A DNA stretch of 54,198 bases from Candidatus Saganbacteria bacterium (GTDB lineage Bacteria; Margulisbacteria; WOR-1; XYC2-FULL-46-14; WPAF01). The translations under genes were made by a program, and so were the position numbers. How positions within the stretch are numbered: the stretch's first letter is position 1; every line of letters starts with the position of its first letter. Below the pieces are notes generated by a model that worked only from the letters and a program-made list of their open reading frames with translations, was not told where the DNA came from and made no database searches. Positions 1 to 6,936 of the stretch are shown here, piece after piece. The DNA is taken from assembly GCA_009772965.1 (NCBI GenBank), contig WPAF01000002.1:1-54198 (forward strand), in the 5' to 3' direction.

Positions 1-540
1 AGGATTGGCAACTCAAGAATACCTGAAAATGGATACGTGCTTTCAGCAGGGTCTCTTTATGCTGAACAGTTAGCTTCAGTTGTAAAAATTGGTGATGATG
101 TTGGCACATTTCTTAATTTAATACCTTATTCAGCAAATATAAGCAATAAAGTTGCCCATCTTGTGGGCGGCGGCCCCAGGCTTTTAAAGGGCGGCAGGGT
201 CTATATTTCAAAATATGAAGAAAAATTCCGCCCTGATATTGCAAAGGGCAGGGCGGCAAGGACAGCAGTTGGGATTACTAAAAACGGAAAAATTTTATTT
301 GTTACCGTTGACGGAAGACCCAGGAAAAAAATTAAAAAGAAAGAAGGTTTCAGCATCGGGATGACGCTTACTGAGCTTGCATATTTCATGCTTTCCCAGG
401 GAGCAGTTGATGCCCTGAACTTAGATGGGGGCAGCTCATCAACTATGTCAATTAATGGAGTAGTTATTAACCGCCCGGCCGGCGGCTATGAGCAGAATGT
501 CAGCAACGCGATTATACTGAAGCCTCGAAATACTTTTTAA
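1..540 (+). CDS. Phosphodiester glycosidase (NAGPA domain) protein, C-terminal part
   Basis: The reading frame is open from base 1, so this is the last 179 residues of a longer gene that begins before the window. The block GGGPRLLKGG, then RTAVGI, then LNLDGGSSSTM near residues 140-150 is the conserved core of the phosphodiester glycosidase family (NAGPA, DUF2233), in which the Asp-Gly-Gly stretch belongs to the active site. Members act on phosphodiester-linked sugars, usually at the cell envelope; the exact substrate cannot be told here. A GTG at 37 could be mistaken for the start, but family-like sequence (RIPENGYVLSAG) continues upstream of it. The 3' end overlaps the convergent redoxin gene by 29 nt. 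Confidence 0.85.
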   Translation, partial: RIGNSRIPENGYVLSAGSLYAEQLASVVKIGDDVGTFLNLIPYSANISNKVAHLVGGGPRLLKGGRVYISKYEEKFRPDIAKGRAARTAVGITKNGKILFVTVDGRPRKKIKKKEGFSIGMTLTELAYFMLSQGAVDALNLDGGSSSTMSINGVVINRPAGGYEQNVSNAIILKPRNTF

Positions 541-787
541 ATTCTTCGGAAAGCGGGACTTGTCCGTCCCAGCGCGCGAGCAGTTCTCCGTTTTTTTCAA
601 TTATAGTTGATGGGATTTTAGAAACTGAGTAAAACGCCCCTTCCGCCAACCCGTCAACCGTTTCCATATCAAAAAAAGAAAGCAATGCCGATCTTTCTAT
701 TTTCCAGCGGTCAAAAAATGTTTCAAATTTTTTCATGGTTGTCTTGCAAAACTCGCATCCCGGTTTTCCAAAAACTTTAACTTTCAT
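512..787 (-). CDS. Glutaredoxin/NrdH-like redoxin
   Basis: A 91-residue thioredoxin-fold protein with an active-site C11-E-F-C14 pair and a cis-proline region KIPST (Pro59). It is the last gene of the nrdR-nrdD-nrdD operon, 2 nt after the second nrdD. In the class III reductases that do not use formate (Thermotoga/Neisseria type), a thioredoxin or NrdH-like redoxin supplies electrons through active-site cysteines, so the likely job is reducing the neighbouring NrdD. That role is inferred from position. It could also be a general disulfide reductase. The C-terminal codons overlap the convergent glycosidase gene. Confidence 0.8.
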   Translation of the reverse strand: MKVKVFGKPGCEFCKTTMKKFETFFDRWKIERSALLSFFDMETVDGLAEGAFYSVSKIPSTIIEKNGELLARWDGQVPLSEEFKKYFEASV

Positions 788-789
788 TT

Positions 790-2862
790 TTATACCTCCG
801 ATATCCTATATCGGTCTTTAAGCTCGCCGATTTTTCCTTTGTTCCAGCCCGAAACCCTTGAAAAATAACCAGTAATCCTGGTAATGCATTCAATATTCTT
901 GGAGGAGCAAATTGGACAGTTTTCACGGAGGCCGCGCGAGGTTTTGCCGCATCCGCCGCAAACCGTGAACTCCGGCGAAAAAGTGATCTGGCTGTTTTGG
1001 GTTTCCCTAAAAACTTTTATTACAAAGTTAGATATGCTTTTTGCGTTTGGCCTGCTTTCCCCGAGCCAAACGTGAGTCAACGCGCCGGCGTCAATTAAAG
1101 GGTGAAAAAGCCCTTCCATGCGGACCCTGTCAATCAAGTTCAAGGTGTAAGAAACATTCAAATAGGTTGAATTTGTATAGTAAAAGTCCCCGCTTTCAAG
1201 GTTACCTTTAAGGACTTTGCCGGCAGCTTTTGGAAAATGCTTCTGGTCAAGCTTGGCAAATCTATAGGCGGTTGATTCTGCCGGAGTTTGCTCCAGCACA
1301 AACTTTAAATCGTATTTTTCGGAAAGCTCGGAGCATTTTATTCTCATAAATGAAATAATTTTTAGCCCGATTTTTATCGCTTCGGGATTTTCATGCAATT
1401 CAGCGCCGGTATAATGCTGAACCATTTCATTAAGGCCCAAGATGCCGATTAAATGGGTAACTCTCCTAAGCCGCAAATAAGATTCGCCGTCGCGGTTTAA
1501 CGTAAGAAGCGAAAGCGGGCCGTCTATCCCTTCCGCTAAAAGGCTTTCAATAAAAGCGCGTTTTTGCTTATGCGCCTTTGCGGCAAGCTCAAGCGCCGCT
1601 TCCAAGTGCTTAAAAAGTTCTTCGTCATTGTTTGATAAATAGGCGATCCTTGGCAGGTTGATGGTGATATTTTGAATGGCGGAGTAGCGCATGCGCCAAG
1701 GTTCTTTCGCATCCTGAAGATCCGAATATTCAAGCTTAAACGAAAGGCGGCAGCATTCGGAAATTTTCGCGGTATCGCCGCGGTCAAAAACATAATAGGT
1801 GTTTCCCTTTTCCGCGGCAACTTCCGCGGTTAAATCCAAAAATTCTTCATGCCCTTCTTCTTTAAAAAACTTTTCGGTAATATGAAGCAGGGGTTTTGGA
1901 AAAAAATACGGCCTGCCCGCGCCATCGCCCTCTAAATAAACCTCAAACAGCGCCCTAGCAAAAGCCTGCGCTTCTTTTTTATAATCCCCATACTTTTTAC
2001 CGGTATATTTTCCGTTCCTGCCGATTGCCGGGGTTTCTTCGAAGTGCTTGGGGATTTCGTAATATATGTTTAAATCGGAAAAAAGACCCTGTCCGCCCCG
2101 GGATATGGCAACGGTTGAGAACTCCGTTATAAGCTGGCGGGCAAGCTTTCTTAGTTCGTTTTGTCCCATGCCTTCAATCTGCGGAGCGACAAACATATTA
2201 ACCGCATCCCAGCCGATCGCGCCGGCAAAAAAGCCGTGCAAAGTTATGGAAAATTTAACAATCTGCGAAATTAAATCTTCCGCGTCTTCGGGTGGGCGGG
2301 CGGATAGAGGAGCATCGGGCAAATCCAGACCGAATTTTTTAATGTATTCAACCGACTGGCCTGAGCAATAAGGCCGATCAATAAATCCGAGATCGTGAAG
2401 ATGGATGGTTCCAACCATATGGGCGTCCGCGATATCAGGGCTAAAAACATTCAGCAGAGCGAATTCTTTTTTGATATTTTCCGCCAGAGTTAAATTGGTT
2501 GCTTCGGGGGAGTGGGGGGTGTTGGCGTTTTCTTTGTTTTTGTGGTGGATTATTTTATTAACATCAAAAACCGGAGAGCCAAGCCGCGTGTGTTTCCTGC
2601 GCGCGTCTTCAAGCCCATAGGCCAAAAGCTTAACATCCACCAGCTCCCTGATCAGCGGAGCGGTAATACTTTTTAAATTCAGCCCCAAAATTTCTTTTTC
2701 TACTTCAACCCCGATGATGTTGGCTATTTCCGGCCTGATTCCTGTTTCCTTCACCAGAGCCTCGATTATTCGGTTTCGATCCCAGGCGATAATATCGTCA
2801 GTTGATGTCCTGACAAACATGGAAAGATCGGTAGTTTCTCTTTGGAGAACATCAGTTGGCAT
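790..2862 (-). CDS. nrdD: Anaerobic ribonucleoside-triphosphate reductase, second copy
   Basis: A 690-residue class III ribonucleotide reductase, making deoxynucleotides with a glycyl radical. An ATP-cone (about residues 15-95) precedes the ten-stranded barrel. Cys166 (RPYCSG) and Cys370/Cys371 (SECCRLSF) are candidate catalytic cysteines. A C-terminal zinc ribbon has Cys635, 638, 649 and 652, and the glycyl-radical motif RITGY places the radical at Gly665. It is clearly paralogous to the copy just upstream, which it overlaps by 11 nt. Both copies keep the radical motif, zinc ligands and cysteine pair, so neither looks dead. The NrdG activase they need is not in this window. Confidence 0.95.
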   Translation of the reverse strand: MPTDVLQRETTDLSMFVRTSTDDIIAWDRNRIIEALVKETGIRPEIANIIGVEVEKEILGLNLKSITAPLIRELVDVKLLAYGLEDARRKHTRLGSPVFDVNKIIHHKNKENANTPHSPEATNLTLAENIKKEFALLNVFSPDIADAHMVGTIHLHDLGFIDRPYCSGQSVEYIKKFGLDLPDAPLSARPPEDAEDLISQIVKFSITLHGFFAGAIGWDAVNMFVAPQIEGMGQNELRKLARQLITEFSTVAISRGGQGLFSDLNIYYEIPKHFEETPAIGRNGKYTGKKYGDYKKEAQAFARALFEVYLEGDGAGRPYFFPKPLLHITEKFFKEEGHEEFLDLTAEVAAEKGNTYYVFDRGDTAKISECCRLSFKLEYSDLQDAKEPWRMRYSAIQNITINLPRIAYLSNNDEELFKHLEAALELAAKAHKQKRAFIESLLAEGIDGPLSLLTLNRDGESYLRLRRVTHLIGILGLNEMVQHYTGAELHENPEAIKIGLKIISFMRIKCSELSEKYDLKFVLEQTPAESTAYRFAKLDQKHFPKAAGKVLKGNLESGDFYYTNSTYLNVSYTLNLIDRVRMEGLFHPLIDAGALTHVWLGESRPNAKSISNFVIKVFRETQNSQITFSPEFTVCGGCGKTSRGLRENCPICSSKNIECITRITGYFSRVSGWNKGKIGELKDRYRISEV

Positions 2863-4951
2863 TAAAAAATCCTCCCACGCGGTGGCGGTCTTTTAATTCT
2901 GCTTTTTTGCCTTTGTTCCAGCCGGAAATCCTTGAAAAATATCCGGTGATCCTGGTAATGCCGTCAACATTTTCTGATTGGCAGTAAGGGCAGGCATCTT
3001 TTAAGCTTCGGGTGATTTTTCCGCAGTCGTTGCAGGACGTGAATTCAGGGGAAAAGGCGATCTGGCTGTTTTGGGTTTCTCTCATTGTTTTAACCACAAA
3101 ATTAGCAAGGCTTTCAGGGCTTGGCTTTGATTCTCCAAGCCAAACGTGGGTCAACGCGCCGGCGTCAATTAACGGATGGAACAATCCCTCCTGCCTTACG
3201 CGGTCAACAGGGTTCATTTGGTTTTTAACGTTGAAGTAGGTTGAATTGGAATAATAAATTTCCCCATTTTCATAACTGCCCTTGATCACATTGCGGGCAT
3301 GGCTTGTGTAATGCTGAAGATCGAGCTTCGCAAAGCGGTAGGCGGTTGATTCCGCGGGGGTTTGTTCCAGTACAAAATGTATGCCGTATTTTTTAGTCAT
3401 TTCATCGCATTTTATTTTCATGTGGGAAATAACCTTCAGCCCAAATTTTAGCGCCTCCGTATTTTCATGGAGCTCGTATCCCATGTGCGCCTGAACCAGC
3501 TCATTTAACCCGAGAATTCCCATAAGGTACGATACTCTCCACATTCTAAGATAAGGATGGCTATCCCTTTGCATGGCAAGCATAGAAAGGGGGCCGTTTT
3601 TACCGGCGGCTAAAAGTTCTTCAATGAATTTTTTCTTTTGGAGGTGGGCTTTGGCCGCAAGCTCAAGCATTTCGTCAATTAATGAGAAAAGTTTTTCATT
3701 TTTAGCCTTGGCGCGAAACGCAATCCTGGGGAGGTTGATCGTCACATTTTGGAGGGCTGAATAACGCATTTTCCAAGGTTCCTTGGCGTCGTCAAGGTCT
3801 GATTGTTCAAGCTTGAACGAAAGGCGGCAGCATTCGGAAATTTTTGCGGTATCGCCGCGGTCAAAGACATAATAGGTATTTCCCATTTCAGAAGATACCT
3901 CTGCTATGTGGCGGAGAAAATCTTCGTGTCCCGGAGTTTTAAAGAATTTTTCAGTCATATGGACAAGGGGTTTTGGAAAAAAGAAAGGCCGGCCTGAGCC
4001 ATCCCCTTCTTTGTAAACACTAAAAAGTTCCCAGCTGAATTTTTGCGCTTCTTTTTGGTACTCGCCATAAGTTTTGCCGGTGTAAAGCCCGCCCGGACCG
4101 ATTGCCGGCACATTTTCAAAATGCTTGGGTATTTCATAGTAAATGTTGATGTCTGAAAAAATGGCTTGGCCGCCGCGGGCAACAGCTTGCTGGCTGTATT
4201 CATATATCATCATTTGGGCAAGCTGGTGAATTTCTTTGTCTGATTTGCCGACCAAGAAAGGGGCAAAAAAGATATTTACCGCGTCCCAGCCGATTGCCCC
4301 GGCAAAAACCCCCTGAAGGGCGGCGGAGAATTTTACCATTTGTGCAAGAAGCACTTCTGCGTGCTTTGCCGGTTTTGCTATTGATAAAGCGTTTGGAAGG
4401 TCAAGGCCGAATTTTTTTACATATTCTATTGACTGTCCCGAGCAGTAGGGGCGGTCAATAAAGCCCAAATCATGGAGATGCATATCTCCTCTCATGTGCG
4501 CGTCGCTTATATCCTGCGAAAAAACATGGAGAAGGGCAAATTCTTTTTTTATCCCTTCGGCCAAAGAAAGGTTGGTGGCTTCTGGTCCGTGGGGGACATT
4601 TGCATTCTCCTTGTTTGGGGAAAAAATAATCTGCTTGACATCAAAAAGAGGCGTTCCTAAACGAGTATGCTTCCTCCTGGCGTCTTCAAGACCGTATTCA
4701 AGCAGTTTAACGTCAACCAGCTCGCGGATAAGAGGCGCGGTAATTGAGCCGATTCTCAAATTAGCAATTTGCCTTTCAACCTCATGCCCGATTATTTCTG
4801 CGATATCGCGGCTGATTTCAGTTTCTCTTATAAGCGCTTCGATTATCTTTTCCCTGTCCCACAGGACTATATTTTCAGACGACGTCCGGACAAAAAGCGC
4901 TAAATCGGTAGCATCAGAAACATTTGTTTTTTCCTCGGTTAAAACACTCAT
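2852..4951 (-). CDS. nrdD: Anaerobic ribonucleoside-triphosphate reductase, first copy
   Basis: A 699-residue class III ribonucleotide reductase. Residues about 20-105 form an ATP-cone, the allosteric nucleotide site. The barrel carries Cys170 (RPYCSG) and Cys374/375 (SECCRLSF). The zinc ribbon uses Cys640, 643, 654 and 657, and Gly670 in RITGY is the predicted radical site. Its start overlaps the nrdR stop by 4 nt (ATGA), so the two are translationally coupled and share the NrdR-controlled promoter. A tandem duplicate follows immediately. The cysteine pattern and an adjacent redoxin suggest use of a thiol reductant, not formate; that is inference. Confidence 0.95.
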   Translation of the reverse strand: MSVLTEEKTNVSDATDLALFVRTSSENIVLWDREKIIEALIRETEISRDIAEIIGHEVERQIANLRIGSITAPLIRELVDVKLLEYGLEDARRKHTRLGTPLFDVKQIIFSPNKENANVPHGPEATNLSLAEGIKKEFALLHVFSQDISDAHMRGDMHLHDLGFIDRPYCSGQSIEYVKKFGLDLPNALSIAKPAKHAEVLLAQMVKFSAALQGVFAGAIGWDAVNIFFAPFLVGKSDKEIHQLAQMMIYEYSQQAVARGGQAIFSDINIYYEIPKHFENVPAIGPGGLYTGKTYGEYQKEAQKFSWELFSVYKEGDGSGRPFFFPKPLVHMTEKFFKTPGHEDFLRHIAEVSSEMGNTYYVFDRGDTAKISECCRLSFKLEQSDLDDAKEPWKMRYSALQNVTINLPRIAFRAKAKNEKLFSLIDEMLELAAKAHLQKKKFIEELLAAGKNGPLSMLAMQRDSHPYLRMWRVSYLMGILGLNELVQAHMGYELHENTEALKFGLKVISHMKIKCDEMTKKYGIHFVLEQTPAESTAYRFAKLDLQHYTSHARNVIKGSYENGEIYYSNSTYFNVKNQMNPVDRVRQEGLFHPLIDAGALTHVWLGESKPSPESLANFVVKTMRETQNSQIAFSPEFTSCNDCGKITRSLKDACPYCQSENVDGITRITGYFSRISGWNKGKKAELKDRHRVGGFFNAN

Positions 4952-5394
4952 TGTGAAACCTCCCTTACAACTTGGACAAAATCTGTCACATCCTTAAACT
5001 GCTTATACACGGACGCGAACCTGACATAAGACACCTGATCGATTTTTTGCAGTAATTCCATTACCAGCTCTCCTATCTGAGAAGTTTTAACTTCTTCCGT
5101 TGACCTTCGGACAAATTTTTCAACCTCGTCCACAATCCCTTCAATTACCTCAAGTTCTATCGGACGCTTTTCACAGGCGCGGACCAGTCCGGCTAAAACC
5201 TTATCGCGGTTAAATTCTTCGTGCCTCAAATCTCGTTTTACGATTAAAAGCGGCTTTTCTTCAACCCTCTCATATGAGGTGAAGCGGTTGCCGCATTCTA
5301 CGCATTCCCTGCGGCGGCGGATGGCCAATCCGTCATCGGTTGGCCGGGAATCTAACACTTTATCGTTATCTTTTGCACATGCTGGGCATTTCAT
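4948..5394 (-). CDS. nrdR: Transcriptional repressor NrdR
   Basis: A 148-residue NrdR, the nucleotide-sensing repressor of ribonucleotide reductase genes. It has the N-terminal zinc ribbon Cys3/Cys6 (MKCPAC) and Cys31/Cys34 (CVECG) followed by an ATP-cone (about 49-139) that senses ATP/dATP. A GTG at 5403 would add three residues, but family members begin MxCPxC, so ATG 5394 is chosen. It heads the operon nrdR-nrdD-nrdD-redoxin. The ATG is preceded by no obvious Shine-Dalgarno sequence; a palindrome matching the NrdR box lies 6 nt upstream, so autoregulation is likely. Confidence 0.96.
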   Translation of the reverse strand: MKCPACAKDNDKVLDSRPTDDGLAIRRRRECVECGNRFTSYERVEEKPLLIVKRDLRHEEFNRDKVLAGLVRACEKRPIELEVIEGIVDEVEKFVRRSTEEVKTSQIGELVMELLQKIDQVSYVRFASVYKQFKDVTDFVQVVREVSQ

Positions 5395-5400
5395 ATAAAC

Positions 5401-5446
5401 CACTATATTTAGTGGGTTTGAGGATTATAGGCCACAACCTGTTGGG
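5401..5446 (-). promoter_or_regulatory. Two NrdR-box-like operators
   Basis: The palindrome CACTATATTTAGTG (5401-5414) matches the known NrdR box pattern. A weaker inverted repeat, CACAACCTGTTGGG (5433-5446), is centred 32 bp away, the roughly three-helical-turn spacing typical of paired NrdR boxes. The second sits between the -35 and -10 and the first lies just after the predicted transcription start, so bound NrdR would block polymerase. Confidence 0.75.
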
Positions 5447-5453
5447 CTGTCAA
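5424..5453 (-). promoter_or_regulatory. Consensus promoter of the nrdR operon
   Basis: Read on the minus strand this is TTGACA (5448-5453), an 18-nt spacer, and TATAAT (5424-5429), both hexamers perfect. The expected transcription start is near 5417, about 23 nt before the nrdR ATG. Confidence 0.85.
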
Positions 5454-5498
5454 GCTTTGCTTTTCCCTTAATTAATAAGGGTTTAAAGCGAGATTACG

Positions 5499-6428
5499 CT
5501 ATGAAGGAAGAGTTTCCCTTACAGATAAGCGGTGGCCGCGCACAAATTCTTGAGCAGGCATTTTTCTTCCGCCCTCAAGCTGGACTTCCATTAAATTAAT
5601 TGCTCCCGGTTCACAGCAAACAGTTAAGTTTTCTTTTATGCCAATGATTTCTCCAGGCATAAAATTTTTGGAAATAGAAACAGGGTTTGCTTTAAATATT
5701 TTTAGCATTTTTCCATGATAAAAAGTATGCGCGCCGGGCCAGGGGACCATTGCTCGTATCCGGTTGTTTATTTCAGCCGCCGGTTTTTTCCAGTTTATTT
5801 CTCCGCTTTCTTTTGTGATAAGCGGGGCATAAGTCGCGAGCGATTCATTTTGCGGCGTTTTTTTTGCGGCGCCTTTTTTAATTTGGTCAATTGCGGCAAG
5901 CAGGGTTTGCGCTCCCTGCTTAAAAATTTTATCAAGCAAAGCTTCGGTTGTATCTTCTGGATCGATCGCTACTTTATCTTGAAGGATAATATCCCCCGTA
6001 TCAAGGGATTCTGCCATTTGCATAATGGTGATGCCGGTTTCTGCCTCTCCTTTTATGATTGCCCATTGGACAGGAGCGGCTCCCCTATATTTGGGAAGCA
6101 GTGAAGCATGTACGTTTATTGATCCGAATTTGGGGGTATTTAAAATTTCTTTTGGCAGGATTTTCCCATAAGCTGCGGCAATGATTAAATCCGGAGCGAA
6201 TGATTTTATTTTATCAATAAAAGACTGGTCTTTTACTTTTTCGGGAGTTAAAACAGGGATGTGGTATTTTTCGGCAAGTTCTTTTACCGGGGAGGATTTA
6301 ACTTGCAAGTTTCTTCCTTTTGGCCGGTTGGGCTGGGTTACCGCGCATATTATTTGCTCCTGAGCCTCAACAAGCGCATTGAGGCAATACGCGGCGTGCT
6401 CAGGGGTTCCCATAAATATTATTTTAAT
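5499..6428 (-). CDS. fmt: Methionyl-tRNA formyltransferase
   Basis: Formylates initiator Met-tRNA using 10-formyl-tetrahydrofolate. The catalytic region INVHASLLPKYRGAAP (Asn, His) and LDTGD (Asp) are present, and the C-terminal tRNA-binding domain follows. The first ATG (6413) would start the protein at MGTPE and delete the first strand of the Rossmann fold. The frame continues upstream as IKIIFMGTPE, which matches family N-termini, so I propose an ATT start at 6426-6428 (309 residues) with AAGGA nine nt before it. That start is inference; 304 residues from the ATG is the conservative call. It follows def directly, and the two are functionally paired (formylation and deformylation). Confidence 0.9.
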   Translation of the reverse strand: MKIIFMGTPEHAAYCLNALVEAQEQIICAVTQPNRPKGRNLQVKSSPVKELAEKYHIPVLTPEKVKDQSFIDKIKSFAPDLIIAAAYGKILPKEILNTPKFGSINVHASLLPKYRGAAPVQWAIIKGEAETGITIMQMAESLDTGDIILQDKVAIDPEDTTEALLDKIFKQGAQTLLAAIDQIKKGAAKKTPQNESLATYAPLITKESGEINWKKPAAEINNRIRAMVPWPGAHTFYHGKMLKIFKANPVSISKNFMPGEIIGIKENLTVCCEPGAINLMEVQLEGGRKMPAQEFVRGHRLSVRETLPS

Positions 6429-6919
6429 TAGAGCAGTTCCTTATTCTCTTCTTCAAATTTTTTTGAAACTTCCCTGATTTGGGTTTTATCTTTAACTTTA
6501 TCGATAAAAACAATTCCATCAAGATGGTCGATTTCGTGCTGGAGAATAGTTGCTAAGTACCTGTCCGCTTCAATTGTAATTTTTTTTCCCAAGCGGTCGA
6601 GTCCTTCAACTGTTATTTTTGACGGGCGGCTTACCGGGCCGACAATTCCGGGCAGGCATAGGCAGCCTTCTTCAAAGGTTTGCATAATTTTACTTTTGGA
6701 TTTTATTTTTGGGTTGATAACCGCGAAGGGGCCTTCCCCTGTGTCCACGACAAACAATCTTATGCTTTCCCCGATTTGCGGGGCGGCAAGGCCAACGCCC
6801 GGTGCGGCATGCATGGTTTCTATCATATTTTTGATAAGTTTCCGTATTTTCTCATCAATCTTTTTTACGGCTTTTGCTTTCTTGCGGAGAAAAGGATTTG
6901 GATATCTAAGAATTTCCAT
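6428..6919 (-). CDS. def: Peptide deformylase
   Basis: A 163-residue metalloenzyme that removes the N-formyl group from nascent proteins. All three family motifs are visible: GVGLAAPQIG (41-50), EGCLCLPG with metal ligand Cys86, and QHEIDH with His128, Glu129 and His132. The gene lies between priA and fmt in the usual order. A TATAAT with an upstream TGT (extended -10) is embedded in the end of priA 8 nt before the ATG, so def may have its own leaderless transcript in addition to read-through from priA. Confidence 0.96.
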   Translation of the reverse strand: MEILRYPNPFLRKKAKAVKKIDEKIRKLIKNMIETMHAAPGVGLAAPQIGESIRLFVVDTGEGPFAVINPKIKSKSKIMQTFEEGCLCLPGIVGPVSRPSKITVEGLDRLGKKITIEADRYLATILQHEIDHLDGIVFIDKVKDKTQIREVSKKFEEENKELL

Positions 6920-6927
6920 TTGAGGAA

Positions 6928-6936
6928 ATTATAACA
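6928..6936 (-). promoter_or_regulatory. Extended -10 promoter before def
   Basis: Minus-strand TGT-TATAAT (TATAAT at 6928-6933) lies 8 nt before the def ATG. No good -35 was seen, which is tolerable for an extended -10 element. It would give a nearly leaderless def mRNA. Confidence 0.5.

Noticed and set aside
1536-2620. Open frames in other frames across both nrdD genes (for example 1536-1820 minus, 2066-2371 plus)
   Set aside because: They lie wholly within clearly conserved nrdD coding sequence and match no family.
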